Below are positions 13,301 through 25,300 of a stretch of DNA of 64,000 nucleotides, piece after piece. The position numbers were made by a program, and so were the translations under genes. The notes beneath the pieces were generated by a model. That model was not told the origin of the DNA, ran no database searches, and saw only the letters and a program-made list of their open reading frames with translations. Numbering within the stretch: position 1 is the first letter of the stretch; every line of letters begins with the position of its first letter. Source of the DNA: Cafeteria roenbergensis. Lineage: Eukaryota > Sar > Bigyra > Bicosoecida > Cafeteriaceae. The stretch is taken from contig VLTN01000006.1 in the NCBI GenBank assembly GCA_008330645.1, forward strand, positions 1 to 64,000, written 5' to 3'.

Positions 13301-16300
13301 AGGCTTGCATCGCCGCCCTGCCCCGCAGCGGACGAGCCGCCGGACACAGCGACGTCGCCGGCCCTTCCAGCATCGGTTGCGCCTGCGCGCACGCGCACGC
13401 TCCCTGACCCAGCAAGAGCCCCATTCGCATCGGATGTCGTGACGGCGATATCCCCCGACGAGGCAAGCGGCCCTTGGCCAAGCGCCCGCCCAGACGAAAT
13501 GCTGACACTTCCGCCCGCCTGAGCCCCGGCGCCGCCGCTGACAGAAGCACGGCCGCCCGCGCCGGCAGGGCTGGAGCCCCCCTTCAAGCTAGCAGCCCCC
13601 CCTGCCTGGGAGCCGCTTCCGCCCTCAACCACTGCGACGCCGCCCGGTCCTGAACGACTGGAACCCGCGGCCAGAGCTGCTGTTCCTCCAGGCTGGCTTG
13701 CGCCCGCCGCATCGCCAGCCAACATTGTGGCTGCCCCCCCCGGCAGTGCGCCAGTGCTGGAGCCTGCAGCTACCTCAACGGCACCACCGGCGACTGAGGT
13801 GCCCTGGCCCAAAGCGCTTCCCGCACGAATCGCCACTCCTCCGGCCTGGCCCACCCCCGAAGATGAGCCACTGCTGCCAGCAAGGATGCTGACACCTCCC
13901 GACACTCCTGACGGCGCATCGGAAGTTTCAAGCACGACGGGACCAGAATCTGCGCCAACCAGACCTGGGGATCCGGATGCGATTCGCACCGCACCTGTTT
14001 CGCCTGCCGCTGCGCTTGTAGGGCCTCCGCGCACATGGACGTCGCCACCACTCGCCGCCGCGCCGGCGCCACTGCCGCCCTCGATCCAAAGTGCTCCTCC
14101 TGGGCCCGAGAGCCCAGCTCCAGCCCGAATTGCTGCATCACCTCCTTTGGATGCACCAGCTCCTCCCTCCACCGTCACGGCGGAACCATTGCCTGCCGAT
14201 GAGCCAACGCGAAGCGAGATCGCCCCGGCAGCAGTTCCGGTGGCCTTCGAATCTCCAGTGCGGACGAGAATTGCGCCCGATCCTCCTGTTGCGGCGGGGG
14301 ACTTGGGTGCGCCGGGCCCAGTCTGAAGAGTCATTGACCCCGAACCTGCAACATTGCCCGTCCCAGTGGAAACGACGACGTTCCCACCCTGGCCAAAGCC
14401 CGAGCCAGCCGAAAGGGTGGCATCGCCACCGCGCGACTGCTGGCCAGCGAAGCCATTCTCAGCGTCGCCAGCTCGCAGCTCAAGGGCTCCGGCCTGGACG
14501 CTCTGCCCATGCGCGCGCCCTGCGGAGAGAAGCACACTCCCGGGCTTGGCCCCCGCACCAGACGCCGAACCGCCTGTCACACGGACGTTGCCTGCACTGG
14601 CCACGCCTGCCGCGTCGCCAGAAGACAAAGCAACGCTGCCGCTCGAACGGCCGGACTCGACGCTCGACGCACCGCCAGATCCGATGGACACATCGCCAGA
14701 GCTTGCGCTTGCACTCCGTCCTGATCCGACGAAGATGCCGCCACTGGGGCCGTTCTCCTCTGACTGCGAGGCTGATGCAACCTGGACGCTCCCAGAGCCT
14801 CGCTTGCCCGACCCAGAGCTGAGGACAACAGTGCCGCCAACGCCGCTGCTGGCATGCCCGCCTTCAAGCAACGTGGACCCGCCATCAGAGCCTGTCGACG
14901 TGCCTGCTGCGATGCGAACCGGGGCCCCTGCTCCAGCCGACCCACCGGCGCGAATTTCGATGGAGCCGGCGGTCGCTGAAGGCGCCTCGCCGGAAGCAAG
15001 CACCACGGCGCCTGACGCGCCACGGCTGGCGGGGCCCGACGCCACCGTAACAGGCCCCGATGTCCCAGCCTTGCCAGACTGCAGCGTCACGCTTCCCCCA
15101 GCAACGGCACCAGAGCCTCCACCAGAGCGCAGGCTGAGGGACCCAGCAGAGGCTGTTCCATCGTTTGCAACAGTGGAGTCAGCCTGAAGATCTCCAGCAG
15201 ACACGCTCACAGAGCCAGATCGGGACTTCAAGTTCCCCGGGATGCTAGATGCGTCGGTCGAACCAGCTGCAAGCACGATGGAGCCAGAGCCGCGCACATC
15301 GCTGACTGCTCCAGACGCGACCACAGCACCAGTGGTCAGCACAGTGGCCCCTGAACTGTCACTGGCGCTGCCGGACGACACCGAGACGGCGCCTGAGGTC
15401 CGCCCGCCGCTGGCGCTGCCAAGCGCGGCCGACCCAGTCAAGTCATCCGAGGCTCCAGACACAAGTTCGAGACTCCCCGCCTGGGACCCCTGGCCGTTGC
15501 CACGCCCGGCCGAAACGCGGACATGGCCTCCTGCGCCGCTGGGGCCATCGCCGTCGCCAGCCTGAAGCACAACGGACCCCGCCACCGCACCCGCACCGGT
15601 TGCGCCTCCTCCAGACACGGTCACCGTGCCCGCCTTTGCTGCTGTGCCGGCGGCATGACCGCTTCGAACTGTGGTCGCACCAGTGCTCCACCCTGCCGCA
15701 GACTCCATGGTGACAGCGCCGGACGCGGCAGCAGACGACAACGACGTCCCCGAAGTCAGTGTGACTCCACCACCAACGCTGGCGGTCGAAGCACCAGCCG
15801 CCAAGTGCAGAGCCCCGCCTGCGGCAGGCCCAGACGCGCCCGCAGCGACGGACACGGCCCCACCCGCGCCCTGAGAGGCAGCGCCCGCGCTGAGCACAAC
15901 AACACCAGCCGCTGCGCCCTTGCCACTTGCTCTGCCGGTGAGAAGGTTGAGCCTGCCCGAGCGGCCGCCAGGGCCACGGCTCTCTGCGGTCGACACTGAC
16001 ACAGAGCCCGACCTGAGCCCGGCCCCGCTGAGGAGTTCAACGCGACCGGCCTCGGCCGCAGGCATGGTTGCAGCGCCGGCCCGCATGCGCAGGGCGCCGC
16101 CAGCGCCATCGCCCGACCCGGCCGCGATGAAGACCTGGCCAGCGGCTGCGCCAGTTCCCGAGGCGTTGCCAGAAAAGAGGGATACGGCGCCGCTTGGCTT
16201 GCCGCCTCGGGACGTTCCGGAGTTGAGGGTGAGGTCGCCGGAGCTAGAAGGCACATTGGCCATCGCGGCCATAGTCTCCTCGTCGTACTCGTGACCCCGC

Positions 16301-19300
16301 CACTGCGAGCCGCCGTCTGCAGAAGAAACTGAAACGAAGGCAGTTGACGCGGGCAGTGTGCCGTTCTCCTGCTGCAGCTCCCCGAAGTTGAAGCGCGCAA
16401 ACTGCGCCTGCACCGCTGCCAGGAGGTCCACAGCGATGCGGATCTTGTTCACCTCGTGGAAGTCCTCGATGGTGAAGTTTTGCTCCGGGAGTGTGAGCTT
16501 CTCCGTGATGGTGATGTACTCGGGCATCACCTCCTGCACCTCCTGTGCGATCACACCTCGGACCTCGCGGTCCTCAATGCCACGCACTTTGCGCCACGCA
16601 TCGGTGTACCTGTACCGGCGAACTCGAAGTCGCTGCAGCCTGTGAAGGATGGAGTCTTCGCTGATGCCGCGAATGTTGCGCTTGATTCGACGATCGGACG
16701 GGGTGATGACCTCAACAGCGTCGAAGGGCACGTGGCTGAAGATCTTGTCTGGCCTGACGCGCATCACAACGCCTCCCTCGGACGCTGCTTGGTTGTGCGT
16801 AAACGTCGCCTCTGCCCCTTCGTAGGCTCCAAAGCGGTACCCGTGCATTCCGAAGGCGCCCCGAAGCTCAGAGACGGTGCCGTTCCGGCCCTTCTGTTCG
16901 GTGACGAGGGCGTTTCGCAACTTGGCACGCTTTCCGCCGGACCCGATGTGAACGTTCACGCCACCAGTTCCACCGCGAACGATGGCACGGCCCGCGCTGG
17001 CCGCGCTGACGCTGGTGTCGCCGGAGCCGTCCAGCGAAAGGCGCGCAATGCCCCTCCCGTCAGCAACTTCAAAACTTCCGGGCGGCACGTCCTGCGTCCC
17101 CGAGCCAAGGTTGACGAGCACCGATGCCCCGGAAGAGGGCCTGGCCCCAAGCATGCTGATGCTTGCGCCGGAGCCGGAGCGGCTGCCTCCTGTTGCCAGG
17201 GTCAGCCCCCCAGCCTGTCCGAGAGAGGAGCTGCCAGTCCCGATGCGGATAGACCCACTTCCTGCGCCAGACGTGGTCAGGTCGTCGCCGGTCTGCACCA
17301 CCACTCCGCCAGTTGCAGTGTCGAGTCCCCCACCGGCGGTGGGCATGTCGCCATGGACATCTGAAGAAGCAATGACAACGCTGCCCGACCTGGCACCGCC
17401 TGAGCCAGGGCCTGCGAGAAGGGCAACATCTCCACCAGCGCCGCCCGCGCCAGAGGCGGAGCCGCCAACAACGGTTGCGTTGCCAGCTTTGCCCCCGATG
17501 CCGAGGGGCGTTGCCGTGACCTCCGACCCAACAGGCACGAGCGACCCGCCGCGAAGGGTGGCTGAGGCCGCAACAACGCCGCGACGGGCCTGAGCGAGCG
17601 AGGTTGCTGCCGAGGCGCCCGCAGCAACAACCACATCACCTGCACTGCCACTGCCTGCGTCACCGGACGAAAGCGTCACTCGCCCCGTGCCGGCCTGTCC
17701 AGCCTCGCCGATGCCATGCGCGCTGCCGATGGCCACATCGCCGGAGCCGAGGCGGCCGCCGCCAGAGGCAAGCGACAGCGACCCACCCTTGCTCGCAAGA
17801 GAGGCGCCGGCCTCAACGACGACCGAGCCGGCATTGGCGTGTCGGGGATCGGAACTAGTCGCGCTGCCCGCTCTGACTGAAACGTCTCCACCGGCGCCTC
17901 GGCCTGCGCTTCCTGCGCGAACAGAAATGGAGCCAGTTGAGCCATCAGCAGCGTCTCCCGAGGCCAGCGCCACGGGGCCGGACGAACCTGTCACAGTCGC
18001 ACCCGATGACACTGAAACGCTCCCGGACCCATCGAGGTTGCCGTCGCCGGATCCAACAGCCAGCGGGCCGGAGCGGCCCAAAGGCGCTGGGCCCGACCTC
18101 AAGGTCAGGGAGCCCCCCACCTGCGCATTGCCCAGCGCCGCGCCAGCCTCCACGAGTACCGAGCCTCCAGACACCCCGGCTTCGTCCAAGCCGGGAGAGG
18201 ACGAGCCGGCGGCGACGACCACGTCGCCGGGCAGCGCACCTGCAGCGCCCCGCCCGCCTTGAATCGACACGGCTCCGGCCTGCGCACCCATGCCGCGTGC
18301 TGTCCCCGAACCAACCGACACCGCGCCAGTCGAGCCGTACCCGAGGCCGGATCCACCTTCGTTGGTCGGCGATCCCGAGCGAAGCACTGCGTCGCCGGTG
18401 CGAGCAGCCCCGGCAGACGCAGCCCCACCGTCCGGCCTGCCGCCGGCCACGGCTCCAGACTCCACGAGCACGCTTCCGCCACGGGCCCCGCCCAGAGAAG
18501 CGCCGCCGCGAAGGGTAGCCGATCCCCCGGCGTCGCTTCCGGGGCTTGCGCCGCCCGCGGCTCCGGCCTCGATGGACACGTCTCCCCCTGAGCCGCCTGA
18601 CTCGGCTGGGCCGAGTGCTGCCAGGCCGGAGCCTGCGGCAATGCGGACGGAGCCGCCCTTGGACGAGCGCGCAGCTGTGTTGCCGGCCTGCACCGAGACA
18701 TTTGCGCCGGCAACGCCGCGGCCACCTGCAGCCTCGAGCTGCCCAGAGGCCGAGGCGGTCACGCCGCTCGTCCCTGCCACGAAGGACAGAGAACCAGCCA
18801 CGGAGCGGGACGAGCCTGTGCGGAGAACGACGGACCCGGAGTCCGCGCGATGGCGCGCGCCCTCCTGGCGAAGGCTCCGCGATACGGAGCCGGTGTTGAT
18901 CAACACGTTGCCTGTGCCAGAGGTGGAGTCCCCCGTCGAGAGCACGATGGAGCCGGAGGCCGCAGATCCTCGCATTCCCCCGGGCGCTCCAGTAGCCTCG
19001 CTTGAGGTCAGCAGCTGGACCTGCCCTGCACGCGACGCGCCGTCTGAAGCAGCGCCAGCGCGAAGAAGCACGCTGCCCGACTCCGCACCGACGCCAGATG
19101 CGTCGCCCGACTCGAGCTGCACCGAACCAGACCTTGCGCGGGCGCCAAATGCCGCACCGGTCGACACAGACGCGCTGCCAGACGCACCCGAGAGACCCGT
19201 GGCCGCCCCGGTCCCGAGGACAGCCTCGCCAGACCCGTGGCCGGAAGCCGAGGTGACCGAAACGGAGCCGCTGGCGGAAGCGCCGTCCGAAGCAGACGAG

Positions 19301-22300
19301 GAGCCAGACGTCACCACGACATTGCCTCCCGGTGAGCCAGCTGCCGCCTCGCCACCCGAGATAGCCACGCTGGCGCCGGGCAGCGACACGTGCCCAGTGG
19401 CTCCGGGCTTGATGGCAATGGATCCGGCACTGCCGAAGCGCGACGCACCGGTGCCGATGAGCACGCTGCCGGACTCGACGGGAGCCTCTCCGGACGACAA
19501 GTACACGGGACCCGACTGGCCCGGCTCGACGGGACGTCGAGCCGGGATGACCGCCGGTCGCTCTTGCTCGCTGGCGAGGCCCTCCGCGCCGCGGGCCCTG
19601 GCTGCCAGAGCGGCCGAATCGATTGCAGCAATTCCCTGCTCCGCCGCCTCCACAGCGGCCTTCTCTGCCTCGCTGACAGCCTGCGAAGACGCCTTGCGGC
19701 CGAGAAGCGAGGCGCGCGCAAGCAAGGCCCCGTCCTCGGACGTTCCCACGTGGCCAGAGCCGAGCCGGACTGCGCCGGTGGACCCACCAAACGACGCACC
19801 AGACTCCAGCACGAGCGAGCCCGAAGTGCCAACGGCCGCGTGGCCAGCGACCACGGTGACGTCGCCTCCTGAGTCAGCTGGCCCGCGCCCGGCGCCGCCT
19901 CCACCGGCAACAACGACGTCCCCGCCCGAGCCCCCTGAGGGCACGCTGGCGCTCGTGCCGTCGCCGCCAGAGATGCGAATCGACCCGCCTCTCTCGCCAG
20001 CACCTGCGGCAGCCCCTGCCCGCAGCTCCGCGTCCGCCCCGGGGCCCTTGCCCGACGGCCCAGCGCGGAGGCTCAGCTTGCCGGCCACGCCGTGCGCCGC
20101 GCCGCCTGTGGCTACATCCACATTGCCAGAGGCCGAACCAGCAGACCAGCCCGATCCGACAGCAACGTCGCCTGTCGGGAACTGATCCTGGCGGTCCGAC
20201 GCCGCCAACGCACCAAGTTTCGCCTGGTCACTCATGCCGGCCTCGTCCGCAACGGAGAGCGAGCCTGCGGACCCGAACGTCGCACTGCCGGACACCCCGC
20301 CTGCCGAGGCGGCCCCAGTCTGAATGCGAACAGCACCGCCGACCACGAGGGGGAGGGAGCCAGGCTTGGCACGGCCCTCCGAGTCCCTGGTGCCTGGAGC
20401 GCCAACGCTGCCGTGAGACTTGCCTGCTGAAGCAGCGTCCACACCGGCAGAGCCGGCCTGGATAGTGACGCCTGCTGCTGGATGCAGGCCGCTCTTTCCG
20501 GATGCGCCAGCGGTGATGGAGACGTGGCCGGCGATGCCTCTGGCTGAGTCACCCGTGCCAACGGCCAGGTCCCCCGTGCGAGCTTCAAACCCATCAGCTT
20601 CACCGGTGCGCACGCTCACGCCGCCGGAGGAGCCCTCCGAGCCGGCAGGCGCCGACGCAACGCGCACGCGCCCAGATGACCCGGCGGACGAGAATCCACT
20701 GACGACGGACGCATCGCCACCGGGCCCGGCGCGAGCGCGGCCGCCGGAGAGGCTAGCCGACCCGCCGCCCCGACGAGAGTCGAGCGAGTGAGAAGCTCCA
20801 CCGCGCATGGCCGCGTCGCCGCCCACGCCGCCGCTTCGAGACGACTCCGAGGTAGCTGCTCCGGCCTCAACGACCACGGACCCTGCGAGTGCGCCTGCCG
20901 AGGCGACGTCCCCCGCTCCCACGCTCACAGACGCGCCCATCGTCGACCGGTTCGCAGAGCCGGCATGAATCGCGATACCGCCATGGGAGAGCGCGCTGGC
21001 CCGCGCTGCCTCCGCCGCAGCGAGCGCGACCGCCACCTGGCCTCGCTCGCTCTCCGGAACAGACACCCTTGCGTCGCGGATAGCCATGTCATCGGCTGCC
21101 TCTGCGTCGCTGGAGCCGGCAGACCCGCCAGTGCTGATGATGACGGATCCGGCAGAGCTGCCGCTGGCGGGGCCCGTCGCAATGCGCACATCCCCGCTGC
21201 GCCGGCGCGCGGCTCCGGCTCCGGCCACAGACGGGAGCTCCCCATCCGCAAGGAGCGTGGCGTCACCGCTGGAGATGTCCACGGCCCCTGTGGCGCCTGA
21301 GTCGCTGCGCCCGGACTGAACGACGATCCCGCCTCCTTCGCCTGTGCGGGCAGTGCCGCCTTCCAGATGGATGCTGCCGCCCCTCGGCCGCTCCACAGCG
21401 AGGCTGGACTCGGCCATTGTGGCCCCGGACGCCACGCCTCCGGCGATGCGGACGTGTCCTCCCTTGCCGGTCAGGCCGTCGGAGCCGCGGCCGGCCTCCA
21501 CAAGGACGTCGCCACCCTCGCCCGCTGGAGCTGCCGACTGGCCCGCGCCGATCATGACAGCGCCGCCCTTGGTGCCGACGGGCGCCGAGGAGCCGGCAGT
21601 GGCGCCGGGGCCTGCCAGGATCTCCACGCGGCCGGCCGGGCCCAGCGCAGCCGCGCCCGTTGACAGGAGAATGTCACCGCTGCTACGGTCGCGAGCGAGC
21701 TCGCCCGCGCCGCTGCCTGCCACGGTTTCGCCGGTAGTGATGCGGGCGTCGCCCGAGCGACCGCGGTAGCCGCCCTGCGGAGTCTCAATGGTGGCCGAGC
21801 CCGACGCCCCGTCGGTCGCCGCGCCGGTGCGGATGCGGACGTCGCCGCCTTCGGCCTGCATGCCGGTCGTGTTGCCTGCCGACACCAGCACCGATCCACC
21901 CGGTCCCGAGTTTCCTGGCCCGACCTCCAGCTCGATGTCGCCGCCAGCGCCACCGTCACCAGCTCCGGTTGCGATGTGAATGGATCCCGAGTCGCCGCCG
22001 CTGAAGCCTGCCGCTCCCGTCGCAATCCCGAGCTGGCCGCTGCGGGCGCCGAGGCCGCCGTTGGCCGACGCCACAAGCACTTCCCCGCTTCGGCCCTCGT
22101 CGCTACCGCCGGACATGATCGCAACGCCGCCGCCGGCAGCGCGGCGCGCCGGGCCACCGGTCACGACCACATCGCCGCCGGTGTCGGTCTGGGCGTTGCC
22201 GCCGAGACCGGCGCCACCTGTGACGCGGACGGCACCCCCAGACCCGCCCTCCACGAAGTGGGTGGAGGTGCCGTCACCGGCAGCGAGGACCACGCTCCCT

Positions 22301-25300
22301 CCCTGGGCTCCGGAGCCAGACGTGTCGCCGGCGCGAACGCCGACCGACCCACCGTCGCCATCGTCGCCCTCGCCGACGCGCACGGTCACGGATCCTCCGG
22401 AGCCGCCCTTTGCCACGCCAGTGGAGAGCATGAGCGCGCCGGAGCTGCCCTGCTCCGTCTCACCGGTCCGCATGACGAGGCTGCCGGAGTGGCCGGACGC
22501 TCCTCCCGCCGCGGTGGCGAGCTGCACGGAACCCGACGACGACTCGTTTGAGTAGCCTGAAGTGATGCGCACAGAGCCACCGCTCTGCGCAGAGCCAGGC
22601 TCGTCGGGGTCGCCAAAGTCAGAGGTGTTGCCCGCGGCCACGACCACGTCGCCGCCGGCTCCCACCTCTCCCGCTCCGACGAGGACGCTGACGCTGCCCC
22701 CGGCTCCGCCCGTCGCTGCGCCGGTCGAGAGCACAACGGCACCGGAGCCACCTGCCGTGGAGTTGCCGGTGGTCACCGTTACGGGGCCGGTGGAGCCAGC
22801 CTCGCCGGCGTTGGGAGTGCGCACGGTGACAGATCCCGAGCTGCCGAGACGAGAGGCGCCGGCCGACACGTCCACGGATCCGCCGTCGCCTCCGTTGGCA
22901 CCACCGCCTCGAAGGGAGGCATCCCCGCCAGCGTCCGTGGCGCCGTACCCGCCGCTTGCGGCGCCACCCTGCACCACGACCTCGCCGCCCTTGCCGCCGC
23001 CGGTGGAGAGCGAGCTGCGGCCGTGGCCGCCGGACACGAGCACCCGACCGCCGGCCTGCCCGGCCTCGCCGGTGCTGCCAGCGAGCAGCTGGACATCGCC
23101 GCCAGGGCCGACCTGGCCGTCGCCCACTGCGATGGTCACGTCGCCGCCTGCCCCGTTGGCCGAGGGCCCAGACTGCACCACAACCCCTCCGGAGGAGCCA
23201 GCCGTGGATGCACCGGTGCTGAGAGAGAGGTCCCCGCTGACGCCGCTGCCGCCAGAGTCGCCAGTGCGCACGGCGACCGAGCCGGAGCCGCGGGTGGCCG
23301 ACCTGCCAGACTCCAGCAGGAGGCTTCCGCCCGGCCCCGAGTCGGCCGGACCGCCCGCCACACGAACGTCGCCGCCTGCGTCGGAAGGGCCACGCCCGGA
23401 CGCCTGGCCACCCGAAATGTCCACAGCCCCGCCGTCGCCGCCGTCAAAGTCGTCGGACGAGGCGCCGTGGCCACCGACCAGGGTCAGGGGCCCTCCACGC
23501 GTGCCCGCAGCGGCGGAGCGCCCGCCGAATACGGCCACGCCCGCGCCGTCGCCCTCGTCGCTCTCACCGGCGAAGACCGCAACGTCGCCCGCTGGGCTGC
23601 CGACGGCGTCGCCGCTGGAGACCTCCACGCGCCCGCTGGGCTTGCCCCGGCCAAGCCCTGACGTTACCCGCACCTGGCCACTGGCGCCAAGCGCGCCGGC
23701 GTCCGCGGAGCCCACGTGGACGGAGCCGGAGTCGGAGGCCTCGGAGCCGCCCGACGTGATGGAGACGCCGCCGCCGGTGGACGAGCCGGACGCGCCGCCG
23801 GTGATTGCCACGCCGCCGCCCTCGGCCTCGGCGCTGGCGCCGCCCTCGATGCGCACGCGGCTGCCAGTGGCGTTGGCGACGGTCCCGACGCCGCTGCGGA
23901 TGATCACGGCCCCGGCATCGGCAGTTGCGGACGTGTTCCCGGCGCCACCGGTGATCACCACGCGACCGCCTGCGCCGGCCGGGTCGGTGGTGTCGCCGGC
24001 CGCGAGGCGAAGGTCGCCGCCCGAGCCCATGCCCGACGAGCCGATTGCCAGGCTCAGGTCACCGGCGGAGCCGTTCTCCGAGCTGCCCGACTGAAGCGTG
24101 AGCGAGCCGGCCTTGAGCCCGCGGCCGTGAGCGGTGCCAGCCTGCACGTTCACGTTGCCGCTTGTGCCGTTGACGCCGCCATCTGCAGAGCGGAGGGTCG
24201 CGTCGCCAGAGTCGCCCCCGGACGCGGCGGCAGAGCCGGATTCCACAAGCACGGACCCTCCCACTGCCAGGCCGTCTTCCGATGACGACCGGCCGGAGGC
24301 CGTGGATGCCGACCCGCCCGCCAGAGTGGCTTGCGACCCTGCGGACTTGAGGGGCCAGCGGGTGCCGTTGCCCCCGCTCGAGGAGGAGGAGGAGAAGGAG
24401 GAGGCGGAGGCGTTGCCCGAGGCGACGGACTCCCCGGGCTGGACCACGACAGACCCGGCCTGCGCCGTGGTGGAGCGGCCGGTGCCGACCCGGACGTCCC
24501 CCGAGGAGCCAGCCGAGGCAGCCCCAGAGCGGACGGTCACGGGGCCGGAGGACAGCGCGCCGTCGGCGGACTCAAGCGAGGCTGCGCCTGATGCGCCCGC
24601 GGAGCTGCCACCGGACCGCACGACGACGCTTCCGCCGCTGGACCCGACGGCGGACGCCCCGGACGCCTCTCCGGCGCTCAGCAGTAGGTCGCCGCCCTGG
24701 GCTCCGGCGAGGTCTGCCGATGCGGAGCCGGCAGCAACCACGACGGCGCCTCCGCGAGCTCCGCCGGAGCCGCCTGCGACGGTCACGCGGCCGCCGGAGC
24801 CAGCGGCGGAGGCGTTGCCTGCGGCCACGAGAACAGGGCCGCCGGTGGCCGAGGCGTCGCCATCGGCGGACGTGGACTCGCCAGCCTGGATGGCCACGCC
24901 GCCAGCGGCGCCTCGGCCCGCAACTCCAGCACCGGGGTGGAGGGGAGAGTCGGCCCCGGGGGCGCCGGCTGACGAAGCCGACGCGCCCGCGGAAAGCACG
25001 ATGGCGCCGGCCGAGCCCTGGGGTGCCGAGCCCGTGGCCAGCTCGACGCTGCCCGACGCGGCTCCGGACCCTGCCACGTCCGCGGTCGAGGCGGTCACGC
25101 TGCCTCCCTGCACTGCGTTGGCCGAGTCGGAGGACGCGTGAGCGGTCGCAGCACCAGCGCGGATGGAAACGTTGCCGCCGAGAACGAGGCCTGACGACGA
25201 GTTTCCATCGGCCGCGCCGGCGGTCACAGCGACTGAGGCTCCAGAGCTGCCCAGCGACCGCCCGGCCGAGATGGAAACGCCACCGGCAGAGCCAGCCGGT

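Noticed and set aside
16380-16710. Phage or prophage origin of the locus because of the S74 domain
   Set aside because: The gene has four GT-AG introns, a signal peptide and PSI modules, and no phage genes lie nearby; S74/ICA also occurs in eukaryotic proteins.
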